Source of the DNA: Talinum fruticosum
Taxonomy: Eukaryota > Streptophyta > Magnoliopsida > Caryophyllales > Talinaceae
Assembly (NCBI GenBank): GCA_021018815.1
Contig: JAITYX010000053.1
Location: forward strand, 1,302,001-1,366,000
Reading direction: 5' to 3'
Length of the DNA: 64,000 nucleotides
The notes beneath the pieces are model-generated. The model did not search any database. It saw nothing but the letters and a program-made list of their open reading frames with translations, and had not been told where the DNA came from. Shown here one piece after another: positions 32,031-42,072 of this stretch (position 1 is its first letter; each line of letters opens with the position of its first letter). Made by a program: the position numbers and the translations under genes.

Positions 32031-32455
32031 CAAAGGTAGCAGGCTAGACACAATCCAAGTAAGGGATCTCTTAGACTCTTCCCATTTTCCGCATTACACC
32101 TACGAGCCAAAGGTTGGCCAGCGTTGCCAGACCAGCCGATTTGCTTTATTTTAGGCCCAAGCACTCCATGGGCCAATTTTAGTTTTTTGCTTCCAGCCTA
32201 TTTAGGCAAGTACCTAATATTTTTGGACCATGCACTTAATATTTTCTATTTTCTATTTTCCATTTTATTATTTTCTTGTGGGGGAATGGGAGCTAGTGCA
32301 AAATTTTTCGATTTGTCTTTGCAATTTTCCTTAGAATTTTTCACATCATATAAATAAAAGAAAGCATTTTAGAATTGAGTCTTTGCATCTCATTGCATAG
32401 AGTCAAAATATTACAAAACATTAAATATTAACAAAAGCACCCTACAAGGCGACGA
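32031..32455. other. Unassigned, AT-rich
   Basis: No supported feature. The plus-strand frame at 32124-32357 is hydrophobic low-complexity sequence and has no supporting context. Confidence 0.3.
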
Positions 32456-32911
32456 TCAATCTTCATCATCGAAGGTGTCATCAAAGAAATAGTTGTCGAA
32501 ACCCTCCAAGATAAACGTGGAAACTTGTCTGTCCCCACCAGCTTGTGAAGAAATAGCCCCATAGACCCAAGAAGCTTCATGGGAAGGCCCGCTATATGAC
32601 ATCCGATGGAAATCAAATAGGTTACCGTGATGGTCAAGCGCTTGGAGAGGTATGATATCAATATAGCCCTCGTAGACACTAGGACTAGCCTCCGAAGAAC
32701 TAGGCTCGGATGCATATGTGCTAGGCCCCACTTTGTAAGCACTGCGATGATGTGAACGACGTGAAGAATGTTGGGAAGTACCCGCTCGATTTGTGTTACC
32801 GGATGGCGTTTGTTGACAAGATAGGCGTGCTTGAGTCGTCTCGGGACCACCAAGGAAACACCTCCGATTAAGAAGATCTAGACTGGAAACTCTACAAAAA
32901 TAATGGACCAA
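32456..32911 (-). pseudogene. Antisense reading frame, Ser-rich C-terminal part
   Basis: A 151-codon open frame on the minus strand, rich in Ser/Thr/Arg in its first half (NTNRAGTSQHSSRRSHHRS) and with an acidic end (LEGFDNYFFDDTFDDED) before a stop. No known domain. It is the longest uninterrupted frame in the antisense region of the Tat element and ends like a genuine C-terminus. It may be the last exon of the antisense gene whose start lies at 40074, since splice-like junctions (AG at about 32895, AAG/GT-like sites) occur, but I cannot define the exons. Confidence 0.5.
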
Positions 32912-34516
32912 TTAGCACATTTACATAAAGCTCAATAAGTTAGCACTTTCACTAACTAAGACTCACCCGTAAAGTTCGAAAAGTCTTTCCAAGTAAATAA
33001 ATTCTTAAAACCTCGAAGGGAAGATTGGAGGTTGATGGACATAAGTCAACATTGCTCCCAGTCATACTATAAAATTCATTATGTTAGCAAGAAACTTTTA
33101 GCACATAACTAAAAGTAAAAGAGAATAATACTATTACCCTTTCCAATTCTTCGGAAGTGGGTGCCCCACAAACTCATCTTCGAGTATTTCGAAATTCGAC
33201 ATAGCGTAGGGATTCTCCAGGTTGCGACACATCAACATCAAGGCTTAGGATATAGATGTCCTCCGAGAGAAGTTAATTTCCACACAAGAAATTCAACCGC
33301 ACAAAAGAAAGGAGGTCAAGACTCACCAATCGGGTCATAATCTGCACCAAGTGTTGAGCATAGGGTGAATACATGTTTAAAAATTTGGGTATAGAAGTAC
33401 CCAGTAGTTATTTCTTCCTGCTCCTCTTGTAATAGAGTGGAAGTAAAACATTATTTTTGGTGAACCATAGGGAACAAATGGAGGCCACGTATTATAACGA
33501 ATTTGAGGTGTGACCCGCTCGCTAAGATACCAACAAAATCCAAAAGGACCTTTATACAAGATCCTCCTCTCACTCAATTCTCGCTCCACGCCCGAGCTTG
33601 GAAGGAGTTGAATTTGAGTCCAAGGATGGAAGTTGTCCTGCACGCACATGACCTATAAGGAGACAAGAAAAAAATGACAAAAATTAGGCACCAAATGCCC
33701 AGACTTTTAGCCGACACCGGCCACCATGACGGTGCCCACAGGCCCACCACAAGCCATGGGTCGGGGTAGTCTGTTTAGACAGAGAGAAAGGAAAACTTTA
33801 TTGGTTGTTAAGCTCAAAATTTAAAGATTAAAAGTGACACACTGAAGTCACGTGGTTAAGGGCGGACCTTAAAAAGTCACGATCATGTGCTTTAGGTCAT
33901 CGAAGGTGAATCTTGGCCCATGATACCGAGGCCGGGAAGGAAGGATGATTCCTTGAACTGGATGAGAGGTGAGGAAAATATTCGTATAGCCACGGCTGCA
34001 ATTTTACTAGGCAAGTAAGACCTTTATCCATAAAAGATGAAGTATTTTGGAGCTAAAAGAAGAGATGGAGCATACCTCAATAATCTTCCACAAGCCGCAT
34101 AAAGGAAGATAGTTCGTCAAATCTCTCTCAACCTTTATGCCTCACCCCGGAACGTAAACCGCTTATGAGGAAAGTGTAAGTGGGCACACCCCAATTAAGG
34201 TCTTTAACCTTGTCTAGGTCCGATAAGTTCACCAAACAGTGAATATGCACCTTGGAAGCTTGGTCCGAGAAGATGGATATGCTTAGTATGAGAGCTAGCA
34301 CGACCCGGACTTGTTATTGTGGGTTATGTTGAGCCAAAACTCAACATTCTCAAAGACCTCAAAAAGGAGAGTATACTTAAAGGAATTATCTCGAGGAAAC
34401 CTACCAGCCACGGGACCAAAGAGGTGATGCAAATAGTCACGGTTTTTGTACAATTCCCGATCATAAACTAGAGGCTCCCCAAGAAGCCCAAACTCGAGAG
34501 AGCAAGCAAAGCCAAA
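32912..34516 (-). pseudogene. Antisense gene region of the Tat element, middle
   Basis: Minus-strand frames include 33377-33649 (ERRILYKGPFGFCWYLSERV, RYNTWPPFVPYGSPKIMF) and 34295-34540 (VVPIAVFGFACSLEFGLLG, LVYDRELYKNRDYLHHLF). Between them are AT-rich stretches with intron-like boundaries. The first is faintly like the W-x-APW...YRCG...VPLLG pattern of DUF7745-type proteins encoded antisense in some plant gypsy elements. That is a weak resemblance. The CACTA insertion at 34517 cuts the gene, and the flanking frame resumes at 39599. Not functional. Confidence 0.4.
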
Positions 34517-34559
34517 CACTGCTATAGGAACCACTTTCAACTATGGTTAAAAACAACAT

Positions 34560-34850
34560 TTAACTAAGGTTAACAGGCGTTGTGTATGTAGGCGTCGTTG
34601 TATGTACCACCTTTGACTACGATTTAAAACCATATCATAGGTCACTATATGACGATGATTCGGATGGAAAAAATGTAATCATAGGTCAATCTATGACGAT
34701 GGTTTCTTCATCTCGAACTGTCGTCATAGGCCTTCCTCTGCAGTTCAAAAAACTTATTATAGAGCACCTATAACAACGGTTCCTTCATTTCACTCTTTGT
34801 CATAGATGAGCTTATGACTACGGTTCGACTTAAGAACCGTCGTCATAAGT
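34560..34850. repeat. CACTA subterminal repeats, left
   Basis: Repeated words such as TATGACGATGRTTC, GTCGTCATAGG and CTATGACGATGG occur about every 35-45 bp, in both orientations, at the left end. Such arrays bind the CACTA-encoded protein. Confidence 0.8.
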
Positions 34851-35289
34851 TTGATTTTTCTAAATAATTTTTCTCGTATTTTCTTGTCCTCTCGTACAGT
34901 ACAAAAATCATATACAAACACATATACAACCTACAATCCAATACACTCTTCACCAGAATATATACAAAACAACATACTCATCGGATTTTGTATATGGTAC
35001 AAGACAAGTGTAAAAAGTAAGTATACCTATGTACATATTATACCTATAATCGTGTATGACTACTAAAATCACAAACTTAACCTATCAAATAATGAAGAAC
35101 AACTGTAAATATATACCTATTTCTTTATACGGTTATATACATACTCGCCCAACTTTGTTTTAACTCGTTGAGCACTTCATCTATTTAGGGAGTGGGTGGT
35201 TTCCTTCCGGGAAATATTGTAACCAATGTTGTAAAAGACATATTAATTAGGTTAGTGCAAGTGTTGACCAAGGTGAAAAATAATATAAT

Positions 35290-36330
35290 CAATTACAAGT
35301 GCAACTATACCTCTTTGGGATTAGCATTTAAATCGAGTTCGGTCACAATCTCTTTTATGTACTTGGAGAATATAGAAGTCGCACTCCATGTTCCCCGGTT
35401 GTTTATGGCACTACATTAATGAAATAGATTCCCAACACATAGAGAATTAATTAGTACTTTATGTATCTAGCAAGTAATATGAAATGAAAAACATCTAAAG
35501 TAGACTCTAATAACCAAGAGAACCTCACCTTGACAAGGACAATTAGTGATTGTTCTTTCTTTACTCATTTGTCTTTGACGCCTCTACCATAATATTAACG
35601 AACTACAACACTATTTTTCAATTGGAAAAATAAAATTCAAGTTAGACATACCATTTACTTAACAAAACAACATAAAATGATTAAAAGTATGAACTCACAC
35701 CTCGACAACGTCCTTGATATATTCCCTCACGTCACGACCCACATGATCAAGCTAGTAGGTGAGATTAGCCCTTGGACATAGGACAGCAAGAATCCAATGG
35801 TGGCTACATTACCAAAAACAACACATTTTTATACAAGTATGTATAACACCATATAAAAACTTCATTAGTTAATTAGTTCATTATTTGTCAACTTACCTCT
35901 CATTGAACGCCGCCAAGTACAATGTTTTATCATCTACAGCATGTTTCATGACGTCAATGATATAGGTGACTCATTCGTCACGATTTAGCCCAGACTCCTT
36001 GAATAATGGAAGTAGAGTTCGAAACTAAACGAAGTCCTTCCCTATCTCGTGCAGCCACCTTACCTATTAATTGTACATAACTAGAAATTGAAATTAATAG
36101 TAAAAAACACCGATTATGAATAGATTAATTAACTCCCATCATGCCAAGCTTAATAGCGGATACACCGATATCCTCCATGTGCAAAAATTGCGAGTATGTC
36201 GTCCGGAAAGAAATAGACCAGAGCATAGCCCCTTGACGTTGCCCAAACACGTGACTCGGTGCACTACGGATGAACAATTCCTCTATTGACGAGTCTTCAC
36301 ATAACTTTCCAGAATAGCACACTAATTCGT
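35290..36330 (-). pseudogene. Ulp1-like cysteine protease (C48 family) in CACTA
   Basis: The N-terminal part (36125-36322) reads VFGQRQGAMLWSISF and FLHMEDIGVSAIKLGMMGVN, matching the segment that precedes the protease domain in plant transposon-borne Ulp1 proteins. At about 35760-35800 the frame reads HHWILAVLCPRANLTY, then LDHVG, giving the catalytic His and Asp. After a probable intron, about 35350-35420 reads KQPGNMECDFYILQ and, shifted by one, YIKEIVTELDLN. This corresponds to the QxGxxECGYYV active-site Cys segment, with Gly replaced by Asp. The family removes ubiquitin-like modifiers. All three catalytic residues are readable but frameshifts and stops break the gene. Confidence 0.82.
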
Positions 36331-36539
36331 GCGGGACTCCTTAATGGATTTGAGAGGAGACTTCTCCGGACAAGGAATGGGCTCAACCGAATGTTTGCTT
36401 GTACCACCGGCGCCTTCACCCCAATCTCGGATCTGTCCCCGATATCCTAGTGAATAATCAATTAAAAAATGAGAAATATAAATACGTGACATTAACAACG
36501 AGCTAAATCTAATATTTTTAAATAAAAATGAATTACCAT

Positions 36540-36775
36540 AGAGAGGATGACCAAACTATTGGGTCAACAACGAAAAGCGTTGATTGGGTCGTCAACAGGT
36601 GTGGAGGTCCGGTCCTTGAATTGGAAACTCACACTCGCCTTTCCCTTGCATGACCGTTTTCACACTCACCCTCACCTCATCGGCTACAAGGGTGTCCCAT
36701 TAACAACAATATCTACCCTCCATGGGAAAACAACACGCAATGCCACAACATGCTCTAGGGGAAGGTGATGAGAAG
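36540..36775 (-). pseudogene. DUF8039-like segment of the CACTA protein
   Basis: The minus strand reads EHVVALRVVFPWRVD, VVNGTPL, SVSFQFKD, PVDDPINAF and LVILS. The pattern V-A-x-G-x-V-x-P, HG-x-PL, V-x-EA and WP-x-x-LV is that of the small domain found between Transposase_24 and Ulp1 parts in plant CACTA proteins. The name DUF8039 is from memory of the pattern. Stops are present. The plus-strand frame over the same bases (36547-36768) is its shadow. Confidence 0.55.
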
Positions 36776-37299
36776 CTAGCTTGCAATTTGCCGATTCTAT
36801 AAGAATAAGTAAACATTTGACATAGAAGTTAAATAACCAAAAACCCCGAAAATAAATGGATAGAATTTCCCTGTAAAAGTAAACATTTTCCCGAGATAAC
36901 GGCCCTCATCCGAAACAACAAAAACATACTAAATAAGTAATTACTCAACGGCCACACACCGAAGTTAAGCAACAAGATTATACATTAATTAGTCAAAATA
37001 TAAACATACATGTAAATATAATTAAGTTGCCAAAATCTGAATTACCTCCCTTAGAAGTTCGAAAGGACTTGCGTTCACATTTGCTGGTGTGTCGGGTAAG
37101 AAAGGACATACATCATCGAGTTGCTAGGTAACAAGCATACCCATGTTGGTGAAGTACAACCTCATCTAGGACTACATCTCTGCCCACATCCGCACCCTCA
37201 TCTCTTCCATATGTCCGAGTCATTTGTGCAGCCATTTGGGACATTTGGGACATTTGGGACTCGCATTTGGGCCATTTAGGCCTCTACATGTGCTTGGTT

Positions 37300-38580
37300 G
37301 GAAGAGACGGGGAGCTTTTTCTACTCCCAAAGTGCTCAACTATCCCACTCGCCCAACGACGGCTTGAACACAATCGAGATGCTCATCTCTTTGTAGGGCC
37401 AAGGCTAGCTTGTCCCTCTCCCAATGGTGTCGGCGACTTCGAAGTCGATGTTTGTGACAAAGACTCTCGTAAGAAGAAAAATTATTATCATTTGACAAAT
37501 TCATAAAATAAACCGATAAGTTCTCAAAATAAATAAAGGAAAATAGTAAAAACTCACGAGTCGGCGAGAAATAGCTTCTACATTGGCCGTAGAGAAGGTT
37601 CCATCTTTCTTTTTCTTCCTTCGACCCACGACTCGTCCCTATCGACAATGAGCTACGAAGGTGGACCCTTCACCGTATGTGATTTGAAGTTGTTCAAGCT
37701 TTTGCTTGTACAACCTCTCCTCCAACTTCGCGTATCCCCCAAGAGACAACACATGAGGATATGGATTGCTCTTAATCCTCTTCCGGTTGGCTTCACCTAT
37801 CTCCTACGTAAGTAATTACGACAACAAAAATATCATTGCATAACACTCACATTTCTTCCTTTTTATATCAATTCGACAACGAAAATAATAGTGAATAAGA
37901 CAACTCCCTCTCATTGTCCTCTACATCCGACTTATCAAGTATATCTCACCACTTACATTTATAGAAAACCAACATCACATTATTTGTATATGAGATTGAA
38001 TATTGAATGAAATTACCATGTATTCCGGAGAGGTGACATGTGACTCAAACGATCCCTCGGTGATACAATTGTAAAACTCCCAAAGTCTACCTTCTTGTTT
38101 TATCGACCTTGTTTTGTAGACCTATATAGCGGCAATGTGATATTTGAAGTCTCTAAACTTTTCTTCATCGATATGAAGGTCTTGTGTTTCACAAAAGGGA
38201 TCCGGGATTCATTAACGTTCAAGTAGAATGTTCTTTTAAACACAAGAATGATATGCATTAGTCATATATATTAACCATTTACAATATAAGTTGCAATACT
38301 AAGTTGATATGTATTCATTTACCTAAATATCGTTCCATAGGTTGTCCTTAATGGAATCGGGGACGTCAGCCCATTTTCCGAAGTTGATGTCTACATGGAA
38401 GCTAGTTGCCGCACCAACGTAGCTCATAAAGGTAGCTTTATTCTCACATACACCATTTTCGTGGCTATCAAAATCGACCGAGTGTAAGGAGACTTCGATC
38501 GTCTCTACTTCGAACGAACTTCTCCTTGTTCATCATAGTTCGCCCCTCAATATTTTTGTACTTTTGGAAGAATCCATTTT
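37300..38580 (-). pseudogene. Transposase_24-like protein (TNPA type) of CACTA
   Basis: From the N-terminal side: a start MDSSKSTKILRGEL near 38575, VCENKATFMSYVGAATSFHV and KWADVPDSIKDNLWNDI (38335-38450), then after a probable intron LHIDEEKFRDFKYHIA and GRLWEFYNCITEGSFESHV, then EANRKRIKSNPYPHVLSLGG and YAKLEERLYKQKLEQLQITY (37680-37800), and RDKLALALQRDEH (37370-37410). A repeated QMSQMSQMAAQM segment follows (37230-37270). The phrase VP...K..LW.DI, the N.......LS.GGYA.LEE segment and the AL...EH segment characterise the plant En/Spm Transposase_24 family. It would bind the subterminal repeats. Introns and frameshifts are mixed. Confidence 0.82.
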
Positions 38581-39309
38581 ATACTGCAAGCAATTATACA
38601 ACTCTTGATAAACAAACATGTACAATAATTTTCAGACGGAAACACATAAGTTGCGCCGGCAAGCAACTAACACGGGCCGACAAGTGTAGTCCGGCATAAC
38701 CCGTGTCTGGCCGCCTAGAACCCCAGTTCCTCAATTTGGGCTAGTTTTTGGTCTCTTCTCTTATTTTCATATTCTATCCTTTCTCATTCCTCAAATATAA
38801 GATTAATCTACAAATTTTCCGTAAAACACCGCGAAAAATAAAGCTCCTAAAATACACTTTCGAGTTTATATCCGAAATTAGAAAGCACTATCTACACTTT
38901 CTAGTTTCATGAAAATGCCGAAAATGACAAGGAAAACAATAACGGAATTAAAAATCCGCAATGGAATTTAGGGAAAACTGCTAAAGATTAAGAGAAAGAG
39001 ACAAACCTAGTGCTGCTTGTAAAGAGGAGTCGGTGAAAGAGGTGCGATCACGCGGAGATAGTGAGGTCGGCGAACGAGGTGCTATTCACGTGGAGAGAGT
39101 GAGGTCGACGAAAGAAGTCGGCGAGAGAGTGGTTCATCCAAAATCGGAAATGTAAAAAGAGTGAGTGGGGAGTGCAACCACGACCTATAACCGCAGAGTA
39201 GCACCGAAGCCACCAAGAACCGTGGAGAGAAGAGAACCGAAGCGAGAGAATGTGGGACTGAAAAAATTAGAGACCTGTGAGAGACTTGGCGTTCGCCGAG
39301 GGTTTTGGT

Positions 39310-39500
39310 GCGTCTTTAAACAATGGTTCACTACCAACAATTGTCGTCTAAAGTACTTAGACTACGGTTCGAGTAAATGAACTGTTGTCATAGATAAGTG
39401 TATGACGATGGTTCAAGTATAAGAACTGTAGTCTAAGGTTCAATCGAAACTTTAGACGACGGTTTTTATGTTGAATCGTCATCATATGTACATTAAAAAC
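39310..39500. repeat. CACTA subterminal repeats, right
   Basis: Words such as GACTACGGTTCGAGT, ATGACGATGGTTCAAGT and GACGACGGTTTTTATG are spaced by about 40 bp, mirroring the left array. Confidence 0.8.
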
Positions 39501-39598
39501 CGCATTTTTTACGAAAATGTCACCGGCCCATTTTTTTATGCTTTATGCTTTTAACTCGTCTTTAAAGACCCGTCATTAAAAGTTGTTTCGTAGTACTC

Positions 39599-40074
39599 GA
39601 AAAGAAGTAATGGTCATCTCCCTAAAAACAATATGAAATGCGTTGGTAGTATCCAAAAAGCATTCAGTAATGGCCCGGTAGGGTCACGCTCCTTGCGGTC
39701 ACATAAGTGGTTTAAAGCAACATAAAAAACCAAACCCGACACTATTCATGATGTTTTCTAGAGGGTAGTTCCTTTCCCCGAACATCTCCATAAATTTCTA
39801 GATACCTCCGCTGCTTCGAATGGAACCCTTCTACAAAATGAATAACCAACAAGATTTAGTAGAAGTATTACTCCAAATGGACAAAGAAAGAAATTTAAGC
39901 CAACAAGCTTACCGAAGGAGAAATAACGAGTGAGGAGACATGGCTCTCCGCTTCCACCAAGAGGTCACTAGGGCTCTACTCTTCGTGATGGGCGCCACTC
40001 TCTTCTAAGAAATTGTCATGAACCAAGCCCTCGACCCTTGTCCTCCTAACAAGATGAGCTCTTATCCTAGACAT
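39599..40074 (-). pseudogene. Antisense gene of the Tat element, first exons
   Basis: An ATG at 40074 begins MSRIRAHLVRRTRVEGLVHD. The frame has one TAG (39976-39978) and continues to PSDLLVEAESHVSSL. At 39912 there is a GTAAGC donor and at 39831 a TTTTGTAG acceptor, giving an 82-bp intron of typical plant size, with exon 1 ending in phase 0. Exon 2 soon meets a stop in that phase. A TATA box lies 127-136 bp upstream of the ATG (40201-40210). The CACTA element separates this part from the rest at 32456-34516. Product unknown. A gene antisense to pol with its own promoter fits the antisense ORFs described for Tat-clade elements. Confidence 0.5.
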
Positions 40075-40200
40075 TTTAAAGAGTTGTGTTTTTGAAAACC
40101 ACACTAGTTTTTTTCCGGACAAGAAGGAACAAATTAGAGCAAAGCTAGAGCAAGCAAGAAGAAGTAAAGAGATGAGTAAATGAAGTGTGTAACTAACCCG

Positions 40201-40210
40201 TCCTTTTATA
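40201..40210 (-). promoter_or_regulatory. TATA box of the antisense gene
   Basis: The minus strand reads TATAAAAGGA, followed after about 30 bp by ACACTTC and a CT-rich leader, then the ATG at 40074. The arrangement is that of a plant core promoter. Confidence 0.55.
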
Positions 40211-40847
40211 GGAAAATTGGGCCATAGCATGACAAGGACACAAGACAAAATGCAAAAGGCAAGAGGAGACCAATAAAGGAATTCAAGAGCACGCCGAGAC
40301 AAGACTCGCTCAAAAGCCGGCCGGCGCCGGTCACAAGACCTAATTGGCGTCCCATCGGCAGTAACTTTGCAGGCATAGTTGGTGGCTCCGCTTGGGAAGT
40401 CCAATTAGACATGGAAAGTGGGTTCTTGGAACCATGTGCGTGCAAGTGCATCTTTGGACCCACCATGTCAACTTTATCAAATCTGATTTTTAGTACATTT
40501 TCGATTGAATTATTTAGGTAAAATACTAAATTTTCGTAAATACGATTACCCACTAACAAGCGTGTTAGTACAGACAGATTATTAGTCCAAGCTTCGGATT
40601 AAGAAACGATCGAAGTTTCACCGGAAACATTCACCGAGCTTTAGGACTCGATAAGGCCAAGCTTAGGATCCCCTTAATAGACTTCGAACGCACACATCGT
40701 GATTAAGTCCAAGCCCCATCTCGGAATTCAGGTTTGACAACGACCAATTCCAAACACTACAAAACAATCATCATTCGAAGCAATGCCCAAAAGCGAGATA
40801 AGTATCCTTTAGCATCTACTTTGACCCTTCATCTTTCGGACTCGGTC
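40211..40847. other. Region between antisense promoter and 3' LTR
   Basis: No coding sequence or repeat identified. No clear polypurine tract directly precedes the LTR start at 40848, which is unexpected for an element of this orientation. The stop-free minus frame at 40075-40404 lies upstream of the promoter and is not supported. Confidence 0.35.
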
Positions 40848-42072
40848 CGTAGACACCTAAAATGTATTATCCATATCTCTTTTATTTTTTTATTTTACTT
40901 TGTTGACTCGAAGATGAAATCCTTGTCTTGTTTGTGGATCGAATCATAGTCGGAGTCCGATTAGCGTGACGGAAACCAGATAACGCACAAAAAACTCTTT
41001 AGCACCAAAAATAAACCTTTTTTATCTTGAGTCACACAAAAATCCATTTCTTCGGACGGTACAAGCCTGGTTCAATGCTCCATAGTCAACCCTTGGCCGG
41101 CACCGCGTATAGAGCCTTGTTACACTTAAAACGTTGCGTTTCACCTTCAACGTCCAATCGAGACATGGAGCTAAACTCGTATGTACAACGTCGCATTGGC
41201 CAGCACCACGTTTCCTAGAAAATAGCCAAAACGCTGCGTTTTTCTCCAAGCGTCCAACCGAGACACAAAGCCGACTTTCACAAAACGACATCGTTCAAGG
41301 CCGGTGCGGTGTTTTAAAGGATTTTTCCCCAAACGTTGTGTTTCACTTCAAAGTTCAGCTACAACATGGAAGGAAGTAGAGTCTATATAACGTCGTTTAT
41401 GGTCGGCGCCGCGTATCTCGGCACTGTTCCTGGATCCGGTCCAAACTTGATTTGGTTTGATTTTTCCGATTCTACCGGCCGGTTTTCCGCCCATTTTGGA
41501 TGGGTATTTCAGCCGATGCCCTATGTCATTTGTGACATAATCCTCTTCTATAAATAGAGAGCTTATGCTATTATTTTGCATATGGCTTTTTCCTATGCGT
41601 TATGGTGCTAAACTTTGATTAAGAGCTACTGAATATTCACTTATTATGATCTCTTGGTCTCCCTTCGACTAATCCTCCTTACACTATCCACATTTGAACC
41701 CGAATACTCCATCAGTCACATATATATATCTTTTGACCTACATTCATAAACATTCACAAAAAGCCTCTTCTAGTCACACCATCAAGCTTTCAGGTCTAGT
41801 TCAAGACCCGGATCGGCAGGAGGGACAACCTAAGGGTGCCCAATTTTCCTTCGACCGTGGTTTATTTAATTTCGTTATTTATTTCTTTCGAGTATTATGG
41901 ACAAAGAATGTAATTGCTTTTCAATTCCTCCCGCCCGATATAATCTTTCAGTTTTCTTTTCACTTTCTTTTTCTTTTTCTTTTCATTTCTTTATTACTTT
42001 CATATCTACTTTTATCTCTTTCTTTGGCATGCCTTGGTTGTTTTAAATTTCGCAATTAATGTTGTATGCTTG
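40848..42072 (+). mobile_element. Tat 3' LTR, first part
   Basis: This starts CGTAGACACCTAAAATG (expected TG) and follows the Tat LTR at 11224-13201 (reverse complement) in order: GATGAAATCC...GTCTTGTTTGTGGAT, CTCTTTAGC, AATAAACC, AATCCATTTC, the repeated AACGYTGCGTTT words, TATA box 41549-41557, and the GGTTTATTTAATTT...TTATT block. It stops at 42072, where an inverted LTR begins, and resumes at 44082. Its place after pol and the antisense region in plus orientation makes it the 3' LTR of the Tat element at 13202. Confidence 0.85.
41549..41557 (+). promoter_or_regulatory. TATA box of the plus-strand Tat LTR
   Basis: TATAAATAG followed by AGAGCTTA, the same box as in the other two copies of this LTR. 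Confidence 0.75.

Larger units (their letters stand above)
34517..39598 (-). mobile_element. CACTA (En/Spm-like) element with Ulp1-type protease gene
   Basis: The segment begins CACTGCTATAGGAACC and ends TTTCGTAGTACTC, degenerate forms of CACTA termini. Both ends carry subterminal repeats of the GACGACGGTTC type (34560-34850 and 39310-39500) in opposite senses. The interior has, on the minus strand, Transposase_24-like (38580-37300), DUF8039-like (36770-36540) and Ulp1-like (36330-35290) coding segments, the order seen in plant CACTA accessory proteins. There is no room for a TNP2 transposase, so this is non-autonomous. The ends are placed within about 5 bp and the 3-bp TSD could not be confirmed. 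Confidence 0.8.

Noticed and set aside
34582..35419. Plus-strand frames in the left part of the CACTA element
   Set aside because: They overlap subterminal repeats and the antisense of Ulp1 coding sequence. No domain.
36547..36768. Plus-strand 73-codon frame
   Set aside because: Shadow of the DUF8039-like segment on the minus strand.
39976..40404. Minus-strand 142-codon frame with a hydrophobic middle part that looks like a membrane protein
   Set aside because: Its first two thirds lie upstream of the TATA box and leader of the antisense gene. The better start is the ATG at 40074.
41022..41379. Overlapping frames on both strands
   Set aside because: They lie in the Tat LTR and follow its repeated AACGYTGCGTTT words. 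Not conserved in the other LTR copies.
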